DNA of 54,214 nt, from positions 1 through 54,214 of the forward strand of contig CAIPYC010000078.1 in the NCBI GenBank assembly GCA_903869185.1, in the 5' to 3' direction. This document shows, piece by piece, positions 44,938-53,692 of this stretch (position 1 is its first letter; each line of letters begins with the position of its first letter). A program made the position numbers and the translations under genes. The DNA is from an uncultured cyanobacterium (GTDB taxonomy: Bacteria > Cyanobacteriota > Cyanobacteriia > Cyanobacteriales > Microcystaceae). The notes under the pieces were generated by a model. That model was not told the origin of the DNA, made no database searches, and was given only the letters and a program-made list of their open reading frames with translations.

Positions 44938-46560
44938 ATGATGTCGCTAGATTACTTTCCTGAAAACGATATTTTTATTTCGCTTTTTGGTCTAATAGGT
45001 GGGGGTTTACTTCTCTATCTATTGCTTTTCTTCGGATTAAAATCAATATTCCGTCAATTCGAAAGGGATATTGCGCTAGTTACTCTTAATATCTCTAGAT
45101 ATCCTATTTTGGTTATTTTCACTATATTTGGCTTGAAATATAGTTTAAGGAACTTACCACCATCGCAAGCCCTTGAATTCTTAATAAAGATTTTGCATTC
45201 AAGCATAATTATTGTTATAAGTTATTGGTCAATCAAAATATTCATTCAAGTAATTAACTATTATTTAAAAGAATATACCAATCGGACCGAAGCCATGTGG
45301 GATGATGTGCTTCTGCCAATACTAGAAGCAGTGATTCCTGCGATTATTGGTATTTTAGGGGGAGCTTTTGTTCTTAAAACTTTTGGCTTTGATTTAAAGG
45401 GAATTTGGGTAGCTCTAGGTGGTGTTACTTTTGTAATTGGTTTTGCTCTGCAGGATATACTGGCTAATTTTTTTAGTGGTATAGTTCTTTTAATTGATAC
45501 GCCATTTCGCTTTGGAGATATTTTATCTTTAGAAAATGGCACTGTGGGCATGCTCAAGAAAATAGGGGTGCGAGTGACGCATCTTTATATCTTTAATACA
45601 CACAGTGATATTTATATTCCCAATAGTGTTCTACAAGGACAAAAAATCATTAATCTGTCTCGGCCCACTCCCTATTGTCAATCTTGTGTAAATCTAGATA
45701 TACCATTAGAATACGATCTAAAACAAGCCAGAATAGCAATGCAAAATATTGTTTTAGCTCATCCTGATACATTGGGAAATATCCAACAAAAATTGCAATT
45801 TATAGATCAGTTTTTTCAAGATCCTAATTTACAAGAACAGCAGGAAAATGGTAAGCAAAGATTATTTTATGAGGATTTAGTTAACGAAAAATTAGAAGAA
45901 ATAGTTTATTTTATAGATGCGTTAGTTACTACATTGCAATTTGCAGAAAAAGGAGGTTTAACTCAAGATGAGATGGAAAATATTAGGCAGGAATACAAAG
46001 GATTATTAGAAATAATTGGTTTACGCGATAGTCAAGAAAATAAAGGATCTTTTGTTTTAGAGGAAAGCCAGCAGGAAGATGCTCTAATAGAATTGGTCAA
46101 GCAATGGTATCGCAGTCTCATCAGAGATCCCAATCTTCTAGATGAAGACTCCTTCATTGTTGCCGAGGAATGGGAAAGAAAGATCAATCTCTTGAAATCG
46201 AGACTACAAAAGCTTTATCAAAAGATAGCCAATCCCCAGGCTGATGAGACAAGGCTTGACGACTATATGATGGAAATCAGCAAATGGCTCAATGAAAAAT
46301 TTAAACAGCCTCGAATGAAATGGCAAGATCCTCAAATTCATATAGTAGCTATTGATGATGAAGATTCCAGTTTTTTTGTAAAATTTGCCCTCAATTTTTT
46401 TATTGATGATGTCAAGCTAGAAGATAGCAAACGTAATCAAAGAGTCAACAGTCAAATTTATCAGGAAGTATTGAAATATATTAAAAACCTCAATTCTGAC
46501 TCACAAATTCAACAGATCAAAAATGATAACTTCACTATTGATCACTATGCTCAAGATTGA
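44938..46560 (+). CDS. MscS-family mechanosensitive channel, long C-terminal insertion (copy 1)
   Basis: 540 residues. Three to four membrane helices in the first 190 residues, ending with the pore helix and MscS beta domain: GVTFVIGFALQDILANFFSG, IVLLIDTPFRFGDILSLENG, IGVRVTHLYIFNTHSDIYIP, NSVLQGQKIINLSRPTP. The cytoplasmic part is about 300 residues, much longer than in E. coli MscS, with a predicted helical insertion (residues about 270-470) of unknown role. The ATG follows the STAS stop codon directly, so it is probably translated with the Wsp-like operon. The next gene is a close paralogue. Gates ion flow under membrane tension. Confidence 0.92.
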   Translation: MMSLDYFPENDIFISLFGLIGGGLLLYLLLFFGLKSIFRQFERDIALVTLNISRYPILVIFTIFGLKYSLRNLPPSQALEFLIKILHSSIIIVISYWSIKIFIQVINYYLKEYTNRTEAMWDDVLLPILEAVIPAIIGILGGAFVLKTFGFDLKGIWVALGGVTFVIGFALQDILANFFSGIVLLIDTPFRFGDILSLENGTVGMLKKIGVRVTHLYIFNTHSDIYIPNSVLQGQKIINLSRPTPYCQSCVNLDIPLEYDLKQARIAMQNIVLAHPDTLGNIQQKLQFIDQFFQDPNLQEQQENGKQRLFYEDLVNEKLEEIVYFIDALVTTLQFAEKGGLTQDEMENIRQEYKGLLEIIGLRDSQENKGSFVLEESQQEDALIELVKQWYRSLIRDPNLLDEDSFIVAEEWERKINLLKSRLQKLYQKIANPQADETRLDDYMMEISKWLNEKFKQPRMKWQDPQIHIVAIDDEDSSFFVKFALNFFIDDVKLEDSKRNQRVNSQIYQEVLKYIKNLNSDSQIQQIKNDNFTIDHYAQD

Positions 46561-46627
46561 TTGTCCTGGACTCAAAAGAGATACCTTGAAAGACTTTTAC
46601 CCGACATCCATTTGAAGTTTGAAAATA
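46561..46627 (+). pseudogene. relic of the 3' end of a STAS gene
   Basis: Read in frame from 46561, this spacer encodes W-TQKRY-LERLLPDIHLKFE, which aligns with the C-terminus of the STAS protein just upstream of the first channel gene (W-QVKSLKN-LERLLPGLKLQIE) with a two-codon gap. The stop codon is gone. The simplest reading is that a tandem duplication copied the STAS tail together with the channel gene, and the tail has since decayed. Confidence 0.7.
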
Positions 46628-48190
46628 ATGAATTTACTCAATCAAGTTCTAGAAAACAATTTTTATTTTCCCCTGATAGTGTTTTTGACAGGGCTAATTT
46701 TCCTGTATTTACTTCTTTTTTATGGTCTTAAATCTATTTTTCGGCAGTTCGAAAGCGATGTTGCCCTAGTTACCCTGATCGCATCTAGTTATCCTATTCT
46801 CTTGATTTATCTAGTATTAGGACTTAAATTTAACCTTCATCACTGGGAGTCAGTCAAGATAACCGAGCTGGTGTTGAAATTTTTAGATGTGAGTTTGATT
46901 GTAATAACCACCTACTGGCTTGTTCAGATTTTCGCAAAGATAATCATTTATTACCTAAAAAAATATACAAAACAGTCTGAAGTCATGTGGGATGATGTTC
47001 TGCTGCCAATTTTGGAGGCTGTTATTCCGGTAATCATTTATATTCTGGGAGGAGCTTTTGCGCTTAAATCTGCAGGAGTTGATTTGACCGGCATATGGGT
47101 AGCTCTTGGGGGGGCTACTTTTGTAATTGGTTTTGCTGTTAAAGATATACTATCCAACTTTTTCAGTGGTATAGTTCTTTTGATTGATACGCCCTTTCGC
47201 TTTGGTGATGTACTCTCGCTCGAAGATGGTACTATAGGTACTCTCAAGAAAATTGGGGTCAGGGTTACTCAGCTGTATATATCCAAAAACCACAGTGATA
47301 TCTATATTCCCAACAGTGTTCTCCAAGGACAGAAAATCATTAACCTCAGCCGTCCCACTCCTTATTTCCAATCCTGCCTAAAGATAAAGGTTCCTTCAAA
47401 GTCCAATTTTGATCAGCTTAAGCATATTGCCGAAGAAATTGTCATGGCCCATCCCAATACCCTAGGGGATATTGATCAAAAACTTAATTTCATAGATAAA
47501 TACTATTTAGAGCCCGAGCTACTGGAGCAAAAAGAAAGCGGACAAAAACAACTATTGACAGAAAAAAGAGTCGATCAAAAATTAGAAGAAATAGATCTTT
47601 CTCTAGATACCCTGGTAGTGACAATACAATTTGCAGAAAAGGTTGGACTAACCAAAGATGAGATTGAAAATATCCAACAGGAATACCACGGAGTTCTCGA
47701 GCTAATTGGTTTAGATGTAATAAGCCTGGAAGAAAACCTGCAAGAAGATAGTCTAATCGAATTAGTTAGGCAATGGTATCGTAATCTAATTAGAGATCCC
47801 AATCTTGTGGATGAGGATACATATATTATTTCCCAAGAGTGGGAAAGAAAAATAAATTTATTGAAAACAAGAATCCAAAGACTCTATCAAAAGATAGCAA
47901 GTCCCAAAAGCGACGAAACAAGATTAGATGACTATGTAAAAGAAATCAACCAATGGCTCAAAGACAAGTTCAAGCAGCCCCGACTCAAATGGCAAGATCC
48001 CCAAATCAGGGTCACGGCAATTAATCACGATAAACATTCTTCACTCTATCTGGAATTTATGATAAATTTCTTCATCAAAAATTTCAAGTTGGAAGATGGA
48101 AAAAGAATCTCTAGAATCAATAGTCAAATATATCAGGAAATTGTAGAACAGCTAAAGAGTAACTATCTCGACAATACCAGTTCAAATTAA
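46628..48190 (+). CDS. MscS-family mechanosensitive channel, long C-terminal insertion (copy 2)
   Basis: 520 residues from the ATG at 46628 (a TTG at 46619 is in frame). A paralogue of the preceding gene over its whole length: same membrane part, GATFVIGFAVKDILSNFFSG, IVLLIDTPFRFGDVLSLEDG, SDIYIPNSVLQGQKIINLSR, and the same long insertion (EWERKINLLKTRIQRLYQKI). One difference is the pore-region residue AVKD where copy 1 has ALQD, which might alter conductance or selectivity. The two share clear DNA identity in the pore region. Lies at the end of the Wsp-like gene set, 30 bases before an O-antigen-ligase-like gene. Confidence 0.92.
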   Translation: MNLLNQVLENNFYFPLIVFLTGLIFLYLLLFYGLKSIFRQFESDVALVTLIASSYPILLIYLVLGLKFNLHHWESVKITELVLKFLDVSLIVITTYWLVQIFAKIIIYYLKKYTKQSEVMWDDVLLPILEAVIPVIIYILGGAFALKSAGVDLTGIWVALGGATFVIGFAVKDILSNFFSGIVLLIDTPFRFGDVLSLEDGTIGTLKKIGVRVTQLYISKNHSDIYIPNSVLQGQKIINLSRPTPYFQSCLKIKVPSKSNFDQLKHIAEEIVMAHPNTLGDIDQKLNFIDKYYLEPELLEQKESGQKQLLTEKRVDQKLEEIDLSLDTLVVTIQFAEKVGLTKDEIENIQQEYHGVLELIGLDVISLEENLQEDSLIELVRQWYRNLIRDPNLVDEDTYIISQEWERKINLLKTRIQRLYQKIASPKSDETRLDDYVKEINQWLKDKFKQPRLKWQDPQIRVTAINHDKHSSLYLEFMINFFIKNFKLEDGKRISRINSQIYQEIVEQLKSNYLDNTSSN

Positions 48191-48219
48191 TTAATCGTTT
48201 TAATAATATCAAGAATCAA

Positions 48220-49488
48220 TTGCCTAAAATTAACACTAGAAACTTCTCTTGGCATTGCCTTAAATTTGCCATAGCCTTGTTCCCCTTTGTCCCTTTAATC
48301 GCTGGAGTTTCTTTGCTGCTCTCTACCATAGTCTCCTGGAAAAAGAGATATCCTTTTCTTTTACGCTACTGGCCTAATCAAGCCTTAGGAATCTTTGCCC
48401 TGTGGTTATTGGTTACTTCACTTACGGCAGCACATCCCAAAGAGGCCTGGTTGGGAACCTGTAATTTTTTACCATTTATGTTTTATTTGGCCAGCTCTGG
48501 AATCTCAATTCGCCAAATATCTCAACTTAGAACAATTGCCTATTTGGTAGTGCTTCCTTCTTTGGCGGTAGTCTTGCTGGGATTTGGTCAACTGTTTTTG
48601 GGTTGGACGAGTTCACCACAAATCAATCAACTGAATCTGGGCTGGAACCTATCATATGATGGCAATCCTATAGGTAGAATGTCCTCAATCTTTATGTATG
48701 CCAATATCTTGGCTGCTTATTTGCTGTTAGCTTTTTTATTAGGTCTTGGACTGTGGCTGGAATGCTATCTTGATAAAGGTAAAAGAAATAGAAAGATTTT
48801 GGCTATTTTGAGTCTCACTATTTTTGCTGATATTGCCGGCTTGATTTTGACTGATTCCCGCAATGCTTGGATTTTTTCTTTACTTGGTTGTTTAGCCTAC
48901 TGCCTTTATTTGGGATATAGATCGATAGTAGGTTTGATCATCGCCTTAGCTGCTCTTGTATCTGCTGCATCCTGGGCACCATCACCAATTAGTACCAGCT
49001 TGCGCCATATCGTACCAGCTTATTTTTGGGCTAGGCTTTCTGATCAGCTGTATCCCCATCGCTCGATTGGCAGCCTGCGTACTACACAATGGCAGTTTGC
49101 CTGGGAGATGATGCTCCATCGTCCAATTTTCGGCTGGGGTCTACGCAATTTCAGCCCACTTTATACAGCTCAATTCGGCGAATGGCTAGGACATCCCCAC
49201 AATTTCTTTCTGATGCTCCTGGCTGAAATAGGAATACCAGGAACTTTAATTCTCTCAGGCACAATCGGATGGACTATTTACCAGGCTCTACAAATTCTAA
49301 AAAAAGCTCAATCCTCTAAAAGTAACCACCTCATCATCTTTGCTTACTTGATCACTTTTAGTGGCTGTGTCTTATTTAATTTGTTTGATATAACTCTTTT
49401 TAATATCAAGAGCAATTTTTTGAACTGGATACTCTTATCCTGCATCTGGGGTATAGTCTATGCAAACAAAAATCCTCCCCCATCATAG
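48220..49488 (+). CDS. Wzy/O-antigen ligase-like membrane protein
   Basis: 422 residues from a TTG at 48220; no in-frame ATG occurs before residue 88, which lies beyond the first helices, so TTG is likely. About ten to twelve membrane helices with a large loop near residues 260-330 containing the Wzy_C signature (HRPIFGWGLRNFSPLY and GHPHNFFLMLLAEIGIPG). The family polymerises or ligates polysaccharide repeat units at the periplasmic face; relatives such as IctB were once thought to transport bicarbonate. It follows the second channel gene by 29 bases and could be part of the same transcript, which would link the operon to surface polysaccharide. Confidence 0.85.
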   Translation: MPKINTRNFSWHCLKFAIALFPFVPLIAGVSLLLSTIVSWKKRYPFLLRYWPNQALGIFALWLLVTSLTAAHPKEAWLGTCNFLPFMFYLASSGISIRQISQLRTIAYLVVLPSLAVVLLGFGQLFLGWTSSPQINQLNLGWNLSYDGNPIGRMSSIFMYANILAAYLLLAFLLGLGLWLECYLDKGKRNRKILAILSLTIFADIAGLILTDSRNAWIFSLLGCLAYCLYLGYRSIVGLIIALAALVSAASWAPSPISTSLRHIVPAYFWARLSDQLYPHRSIGSLRTTQWQFAWEMMLHRPIFGWGLRNFSPLYTAQFGEWLGHPHNFFLMLLAEIGIPGTLILSGTIGWTIYQALQILKKAQSSKSNHLIIFAYLITFSGCVLFNLFDITLFNIKSNFLNWILLSCIWGIVYANKNPPPS

Positions 49489-49521
49489 AGGAAGGATAGA
49501 AGAATTTAAAAGATCGAGAAA

Positions 49522-50292
49522 TTAAGCAGTTGCTCTTTTCTTTTTAAGCTGTCTCAAACCTATAAATAAAGGGATTCCCAAAAGAAAACCTTCTTTGGCG
49601 TCAAACTCAAAAGGAACGGGAACTCGCAGATTGTTTACCTGTAACCCGGCAGAAGTTGAAGTGAGCCTACCAGTTTTATTTATTGTGAAAAATAAGGTGT
49701 TCACACCACCCTGATTAAATCCACTATTGAACTGGAAAGGAGCCCATTGGTTGCTGGTTGGGGTTGAAGAGATTGTAGTGCCGCCAGTGATTGTGTTATT
49801 AAAAATAGATGTTCCAGCTACTGTTGGATTCAAAGTTACACTCACTCCTGTGCTACCGGGATATGATAGCCACTGCCCAGCAAGATACTTGATTGTTTCA
49901 TTGGCCGGAATGGTAAAAGTTGTCTCAAATATGTATTGTCCGTTATAAGCCTGAGCAGAGGTAGTCGTTGTCCCATTGTTTAGATACACTCTATCAAAGA
50001 GGGAGGTATCGACACAACCAGCTGGCAATGGAGTTGAACAAGTATTGGCTGCAGTGGTTACAGACAACAGTTTGGGGTTATCATTGGTGCCTGGTACGGA
50101 AGCATAGGGCACGCGAAAAATACTGTAGTGTGAGTCGGCGCCAGTTACTGTACTGCCAACAGAGTTCACGCCTGTGTTGAATAAACTATAGCTTGTTTCA
50201 GTAGCGTCTGCAGGTCTACCCAACCCAACCAGGCTAATTCCGGCAAGGGTCAGTAGGGTGCCCATCGTTTTGACTTTAAGATTTTTGCCCAT
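49522..50292 (-). CDS. secreted protein with cyanobacterial-type C-terminal sorting tail
   Basis: 256 residues. N-terminal signal peptide (MGTLLTLAGISLVGLGRPAD) and a Thr/Ser/Asn/Gly-rich, beta-type mature domain (YIFETTFTIPANETIKYLAG, NTLFFTINKTGRLTSTSAG) with two Cys. It ends in VPVPFEFDAKEGFLLGIPLF and then a hydrophobic, basic-ended tail (IGLRQLKKKRATA), similar to PEP-CTERM-like sorting signals of cyanobacteria handled by exosortase-type enzymes. Likely exported, processed at the tail, and released or attached to the surface or exopolysaccharide. No exosortase gene is in the window. It converges on the Wzy-like gene. Confidence 0.7.
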   Translation of the reverse strand: MGKNLKVKTMGTLLTLAGISLVGLGRPADATETSYSLFNTGVNSVGSTVTGADSHYSIFRVPYASVPGTNDNPKLLSVTTAANTCSTPLPAGCVDTSLFDRVYLNNGTTTTSAQAYNGQYIFETTFTIPANETIKYLAGQWLSYPGSTGVSVTLNPTVAGTSIFNNTITGGTTISSTPTSNQWAPFQFNSGFNQGGVNTLFFTINKTGRLTSTSAGLQVNNLRVPVPFEFDAKEGFLLGIPLFIGLRQLKKKRATA

Positions 50293-50383
50293 TTGATTTT
50301 ACTTGGTTGGATTTTACGAACGATATTTGGCTATCTATAAAAAATATTTTACATTAAAAATATGATTTTGTCAAAAATTCCCC

Positions 50384-52051
50384 CTATTTCGTTTTGATTT
50401 GCGAAGGATATTGCTTTAAAAGCTTTTTCAAGGCAGCATATTTGGGTGAATTTCCCTCTCTCAAGCTTTCCATAGCCCCCCAACTCCCCCATTTGCCATA
50501 GGGAGTAATGTCACTATAATGATTGAATAAACCTCCTCCCAATTGTGACCATTTCGTGACAAATTGATCATAGACAATTGCTATACGAGGATCTCTATTA
50601 AATCTTATAAACAGATCATTAATAGCTTGATTATTTTCTGACCCGGAATAGCCAACCAGATGTTGACCTCCTTCATAGGCTACCAGTTGCAAATTGTACT
50701 TTTTAGCTAGGCTGGCATTTTGAGCGATACTGCGGTATGTTTCCCCCAGAGCGCCGCCTTGAGGTCCGCCCTTTAATATTCCTCCTTTGGTTATCTCTCC
50801 GTACAATTGATCCAGATTCCAGCTTTGCAATTGATCTGTCACATTTGGACTGCCCAGATAATAACCAAAATAAGCAGCAACTGCCAGAACCTTGATACCA
50901 TCAAATCCTCCATGGGACTGGAGATAATCAAGTTCAGACCGGGTTGATAAATAACCACCAAAGCATAATACCCCGTTGATTTGTCTCCTCTGCTCTCCTT
51001 GGTAAACCTGTTGCCAGATATCTACAATTTGTCTGGTTCTTAGGGTATACCAGTAAAGTTTGGCAGAGGATGGATCCTCACTAAGATGGTGGGCCAATCC
51101 CTTTTTCCTAGAGTAATCTGCTTGTCCAAAGCCATCATTCCAGACTTCGTTGGAATATTCAATATATATTTTTAGATTGGGCTTAAGGTGAGCTTTGACA
51201 TATTTGGCAAATTTCCTGACATAGTCATCCGATGCTCCTGTCGGCATATTAAACCAAGGATTAGTATTGGTTTTATTGGCCAAAGCCACCATGACCTCAA
51301 GGGGAACTCTGCTCCAGGTCGCACTGTCATAATCGGTTCTATCCTTCCAGGTCATTTCCTCTGGCCCATTATTGGTTCCCATCCAGTCCATGAAGCGCAG
51401 GGTGTCAAATGGCTTGATTATCTCGAGGAAATCGGGATTGAAAATATCCTTTGGGTAAGTTTTTATATATTGCCTGGGTATAATCCTGATATTTTTAGGA
51501 TAGTCATGTGGATCTATATCAGTGAGTACCAAAGATATCCCGGAATTGGATTGTTGAATCCGCAGTAAATCCTGACTGGTTCTATCGGGCAAAACAAAAT
51601 GATTAAGCAGCTTGGCGTCCCCGCCATAGAGAATTTTCCCCTGACCCTGGTAGCGCACTATATACTGTTGGTCTTTTCCTTGGGGATATCTGCCATTTTG
51701 TCCAGTATAGATTAAGGTGGCAACGGCATTGTATTGATGTTTTCCCTTGAGAGTAGTTACCCAACCATGGGAATCTTTAATGATTTTTTTACTTTCACCT
51801 GTATCCCACTTTGTGATTTTGCCAGAGCCATTCACCAAGGTAGCATGCCAGGAATCAGATGACTTAAAAGCGTCTATAAAGGGGTTTTCTGTGGCGTAAT
51901 AGGCAACACCTGATAAATTAATACCCAGAACTATTTTGGGCTTTGGATTAACCTTAACCTTAGTAGTGGTCTTGGATATCCCCATAAAAGCAAGAACCAT
52001 TAGACCGCTTAGCCCGGCAACAGTTATGATTGACCGCGAATATTTCATCAT
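50384..52051 (-). CDS. exported glycoside hydrolase-like protein, clan A type
   Basis: 555 residues with an N-terminal hydrophobic signal or anchor (SIITVAGLSGLMVLAFMGIS). The N-terminal third (about 40-170) is beta-rich. The rest looks like a TIM-barrel hydrolase: ILRFMDWMGTNN-like strand (DTLRFMDWMGTNNG), KIYIEYSNEVWNDGF with the Asn-Glu pair expected for the acid/base (Glu about 299), and LQLVAYEGGQHLVGYSG with a candidate nucleophile Glu (about 456). Exact GH family not assigned. Its start is the base after the mltA stop codon, so both are made together. A role in trimming or modifying an exopolysaccharide or wall glycan is plausible. Confidence 0.7.
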   Translation of the reverse strand: MMKYSRSIITVAGLSGLMVLAFMGISKTTTKVKVNPKPKIVLGINLSGVAYYATENPFIDAFKSSDSWHATLVNGSGKITKWDTGESKKIIKDSHGWVTTLKGKHQYNAVATLIYTGQNGRYPQGKDQQYIVRYQGQGKILYGGDAKLLNHFVLPDRTSQDLLRIQQSNSGISLVLTDIDPHDYPKNIRIIPRQYIKTYPKDIFNPDFLEIIKPFDTLRFMDWMGTNNGPEEMTWKDRTDYDSATWSRVPLEVMVALANKTNTNPWFNMPTGASDDYVRKFAKYVKAHLKPNLKIYIEYSNEVWNDGFGQADYSRKKGLAHHLSEDPSSAKLYWYTLRTRQIVDIWQQVYQGEQRRQINGVLCFGGYLSTRSELDYLQSHGGFDGIKVLAVAAYFGYYLGSPNVTDQLQSWNLDQLYGEITKGGILKGGPQGGALGETYRSIAQNASLAKKYNLQLVAYEGGQHLVGYSGSENNQAINDLFIRFNRDPRIAIVYDQFVTKWSQLGGGLFNHYSDITPYGKWGSWGAMESLREGNSPKYAALKKLLKQYPSQIKTK

Positions 52052-53230
52052 TTAACCTGGAGAATTGGACAGATTTTTGAGCATCAGGTAATAAAGCTGT
52101 CCGGGATATTTGATCATGCCAGCTCTTTCTCCGGCGCTCTTACCTACTCCCATAAAAATATCCACCCTGGCTGGTCCCTTGATAGCACTGCCAGTATCTT
52201 GATCTAGAACATATCTATCAACTTCTGGTACAGTAATTCGTCCATTGTCTATCTGGGGTATATTTGTATGAATCAGAGCCAGAGCACCTGGCGGCATCAA
52301 GGATTTATCGGTAGCTATAGATCTCTCGGGGGTTATAGGTACCCCGATTGAGCCTTGAGGATCTCCGTTGTGGGTTTGGCGAAAGAAAATAAAGCGATTA
52401 TTGCGGGAAATATATTCATCGCCTTGATCAGGATGGAGATTAAGATAATTGATAACATTGGAGAGAGAAACTTCCTTGGGTTGAAGTATTTTATCTTGAA
52501 CTAGTAATTTGCCAATACTGACATAGGGGTAATCTGTACCGCCATCAAAGCCAACTGCCATATATTTGCCATCAGGTAACTTGATATTGGCAGAACCCTG
52601 AATTTCAACTAGATAGGCTTCCATCCGATTCTTGAGCCATACCAATTCAGAGCCAGAAAGTAAACAGTTTTTCCGTGAAAGACCGTCTTTTCCTTGTAAC
52701 TCTACTCTTGTGGGATGGGGCAGGGTCCAGCTAGCAAAGTTTTTGGGTTTTTTGTAAATTGGGTAACGATATTCTGCTGTCGGCTTTAAGCTCCCTTGAT
52801 AAACCGGTTGAAAGTAACCGGTAAAAATAACGGTTTTTTGGGAATCTTTACCAACAGACTGATAAAGTACAAATTCGTTATTAATGGTAGAGCGAAATGC
52901 TTCCGGATTATTACTATGAAGCAGAAGAGTACGAAACCTTAGCAATGATTGAAAAACTCTCTCTTTGGTGATTCCTGGAACAGGATAATTTTGATAATCC
53001 TTTCTGGCCTTATCACTTTTAAGGTAAGTCAAGCTGCGATCTATCGCCTGAACAAGAGAGATGCGATCCTGTTTGTTTTGCCAAATTTGCTTATCTAACC
53101 CGAGATCTATATTTTGATTTTGGGGACTGACCTTTTCCAAAACATAACCTTGACCATGGATCTTTGATATGGGAATTATAGTTAGTCCAGAGGCAAGCAG
53201 AAGAGAGATTATTATATTATTTGTTTTCAT
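52052..53230 (-). CDS. mltA: membrane-bound lytic murein transglycosylase A
   Basis: 392 residues with a signal peptide (IIISLLLASGLTIIPISKIH). MltA domain motifs: FTGYFQPVYQGSLKPTAEYR, YPIYKKP, LVWLKNRMEAYLVEIQGSA, and the C-terminal 3D domain with catalytic Asp in LDQDTGSAIKGPARVDIFMG. Cleaves peptidoglycan strands to anhydromuropeptides in the periplasm. There is no lipobox Cys, so despite the name it is probably soluble or anchored by an uncleaved signal. Followed without a gap by the glycoside hydrolase gene and preceded by a small gene 11 bases upstream. Confidence 0.93.
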   Translation of the reverse strand: MKTNNIIISLLLASGLTIIPISKIHGQGYVLEKVSPQNQNIDLGLDKQIWQNKQDRISLVQAIDRSLTYLKSDKARKDYQNYPVPGITKERVFQSLLRFRTLLLHSNNPEAFRSTINNEFVLYQSVGKDSQKTVIFTGYFQPVYQGSLKPTAEYRYPIYKKPKNFASWTLPHPTRVELQGKDGLSRKNCLLSGSELVWLKNRMEAYLVEIQGSANIKLPDGKYMAVGFDGGTDYPYVSIGKLLVQDKILQPKEVSLSNVINYLNLHPDQGDEYISRNNRFIFFRQTHNGDPQGSIGVPITPERSIATDKSLMPPGALALIHTNIPQIDNGRITVPEVDRYVLDQDTGSAIKGPARVDIFMGVGKSAGERAGMIKYPGQLYYLMLKNLSNSPG

Positions 53231-53241
53231 ATTGTTTTTTC

Positions 53242-53493
53242 TTAAGTACGATCTATACTGCCAAAAAAGACAGGTTCTATTCGAATAGCAATTACACTAA
53301 CAGGACGTAAGACCATGTATTCCCCCTGAATATTTTTGATCGGGACATTGATGAATTCCTGGGAGTCATACTTTTGAACCAATTCAGTACTATACCATTT
53401 TTGAAAATCTTGTATATTGGCAAAACGAACCTCTTCCCGATGTCCGCTGGAGAGAAAGAAAAAAATAGCATATTCATCTGCTGTTCTAGGCAT
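53242..53493 (-). CDS. small conserved-type protein of unknown function
   Basis: 83 residues, no signal or membrane helix. It contains ADEYAIFFFLSSGHREEVRF and GEYMVLRPVSVIAIRIEPVF, an alternating pattern fitting a compact beta-rich domain, and I believe very similar small proteins are common in cyanobacteria, though no function is known to me. It precedes mltA by 11 bases on the same strand, suggesting a three-gene operon with mltA and the glycoside hydrolase, and it is divergent from rpsB. Confidence 0.7.
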   Translation of the reverse strand: MPRTADEYAIFFFLSSGHREEVRFANIQDFQKWYSTELVQKYDSQEFINVPIKNIQGEYMVLRPVSVIAIRIEPVFFGSIDRT

Positions 53494-53621
53494 AAGGATT
53501 CTATTGTTTGTTAAAGCTCATTACAAAGGATACCAATACTTTACTGCAAAATCTCTTTTAGTAATATCCTCATCAAATCTATGTAGTTTGTGTTAAATTG
53601 ATAAGGTTGTCAAAAATTTCA

Positions 53622-53667
53622 CATCCAGGCAACGTACGGGTCTTTTGGCTAAAAAAGTCCCTGGATG
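53622..53667 (+). promoter_or_regulatory. leader hairpin upstream of rpsB
   Basis: CATCCAGG (53622-53629) pairs perfectly with CCTGGATG (53660-53667) around a 30-base loop that can form further pairs. It lies 25 bases before the rpsB ATG. Ribosomal S2 genes are often autoregulated through a leader RNA; this could be that element, but I cannot match it to a named motif. Confidence 0.45.
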
Positions 53668-53692
53668 AAAGTTAAACCCGAACAGGAGAAAA

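Noticed and set aside
49489-49521. Terminator between the Wzy-like gene and the sorting-tail protein gene
   Set aside because: A short TCCTC/GAGGA pairing exists at about 49472-49491 but without a U-tract on either strand, so it is not convincing.
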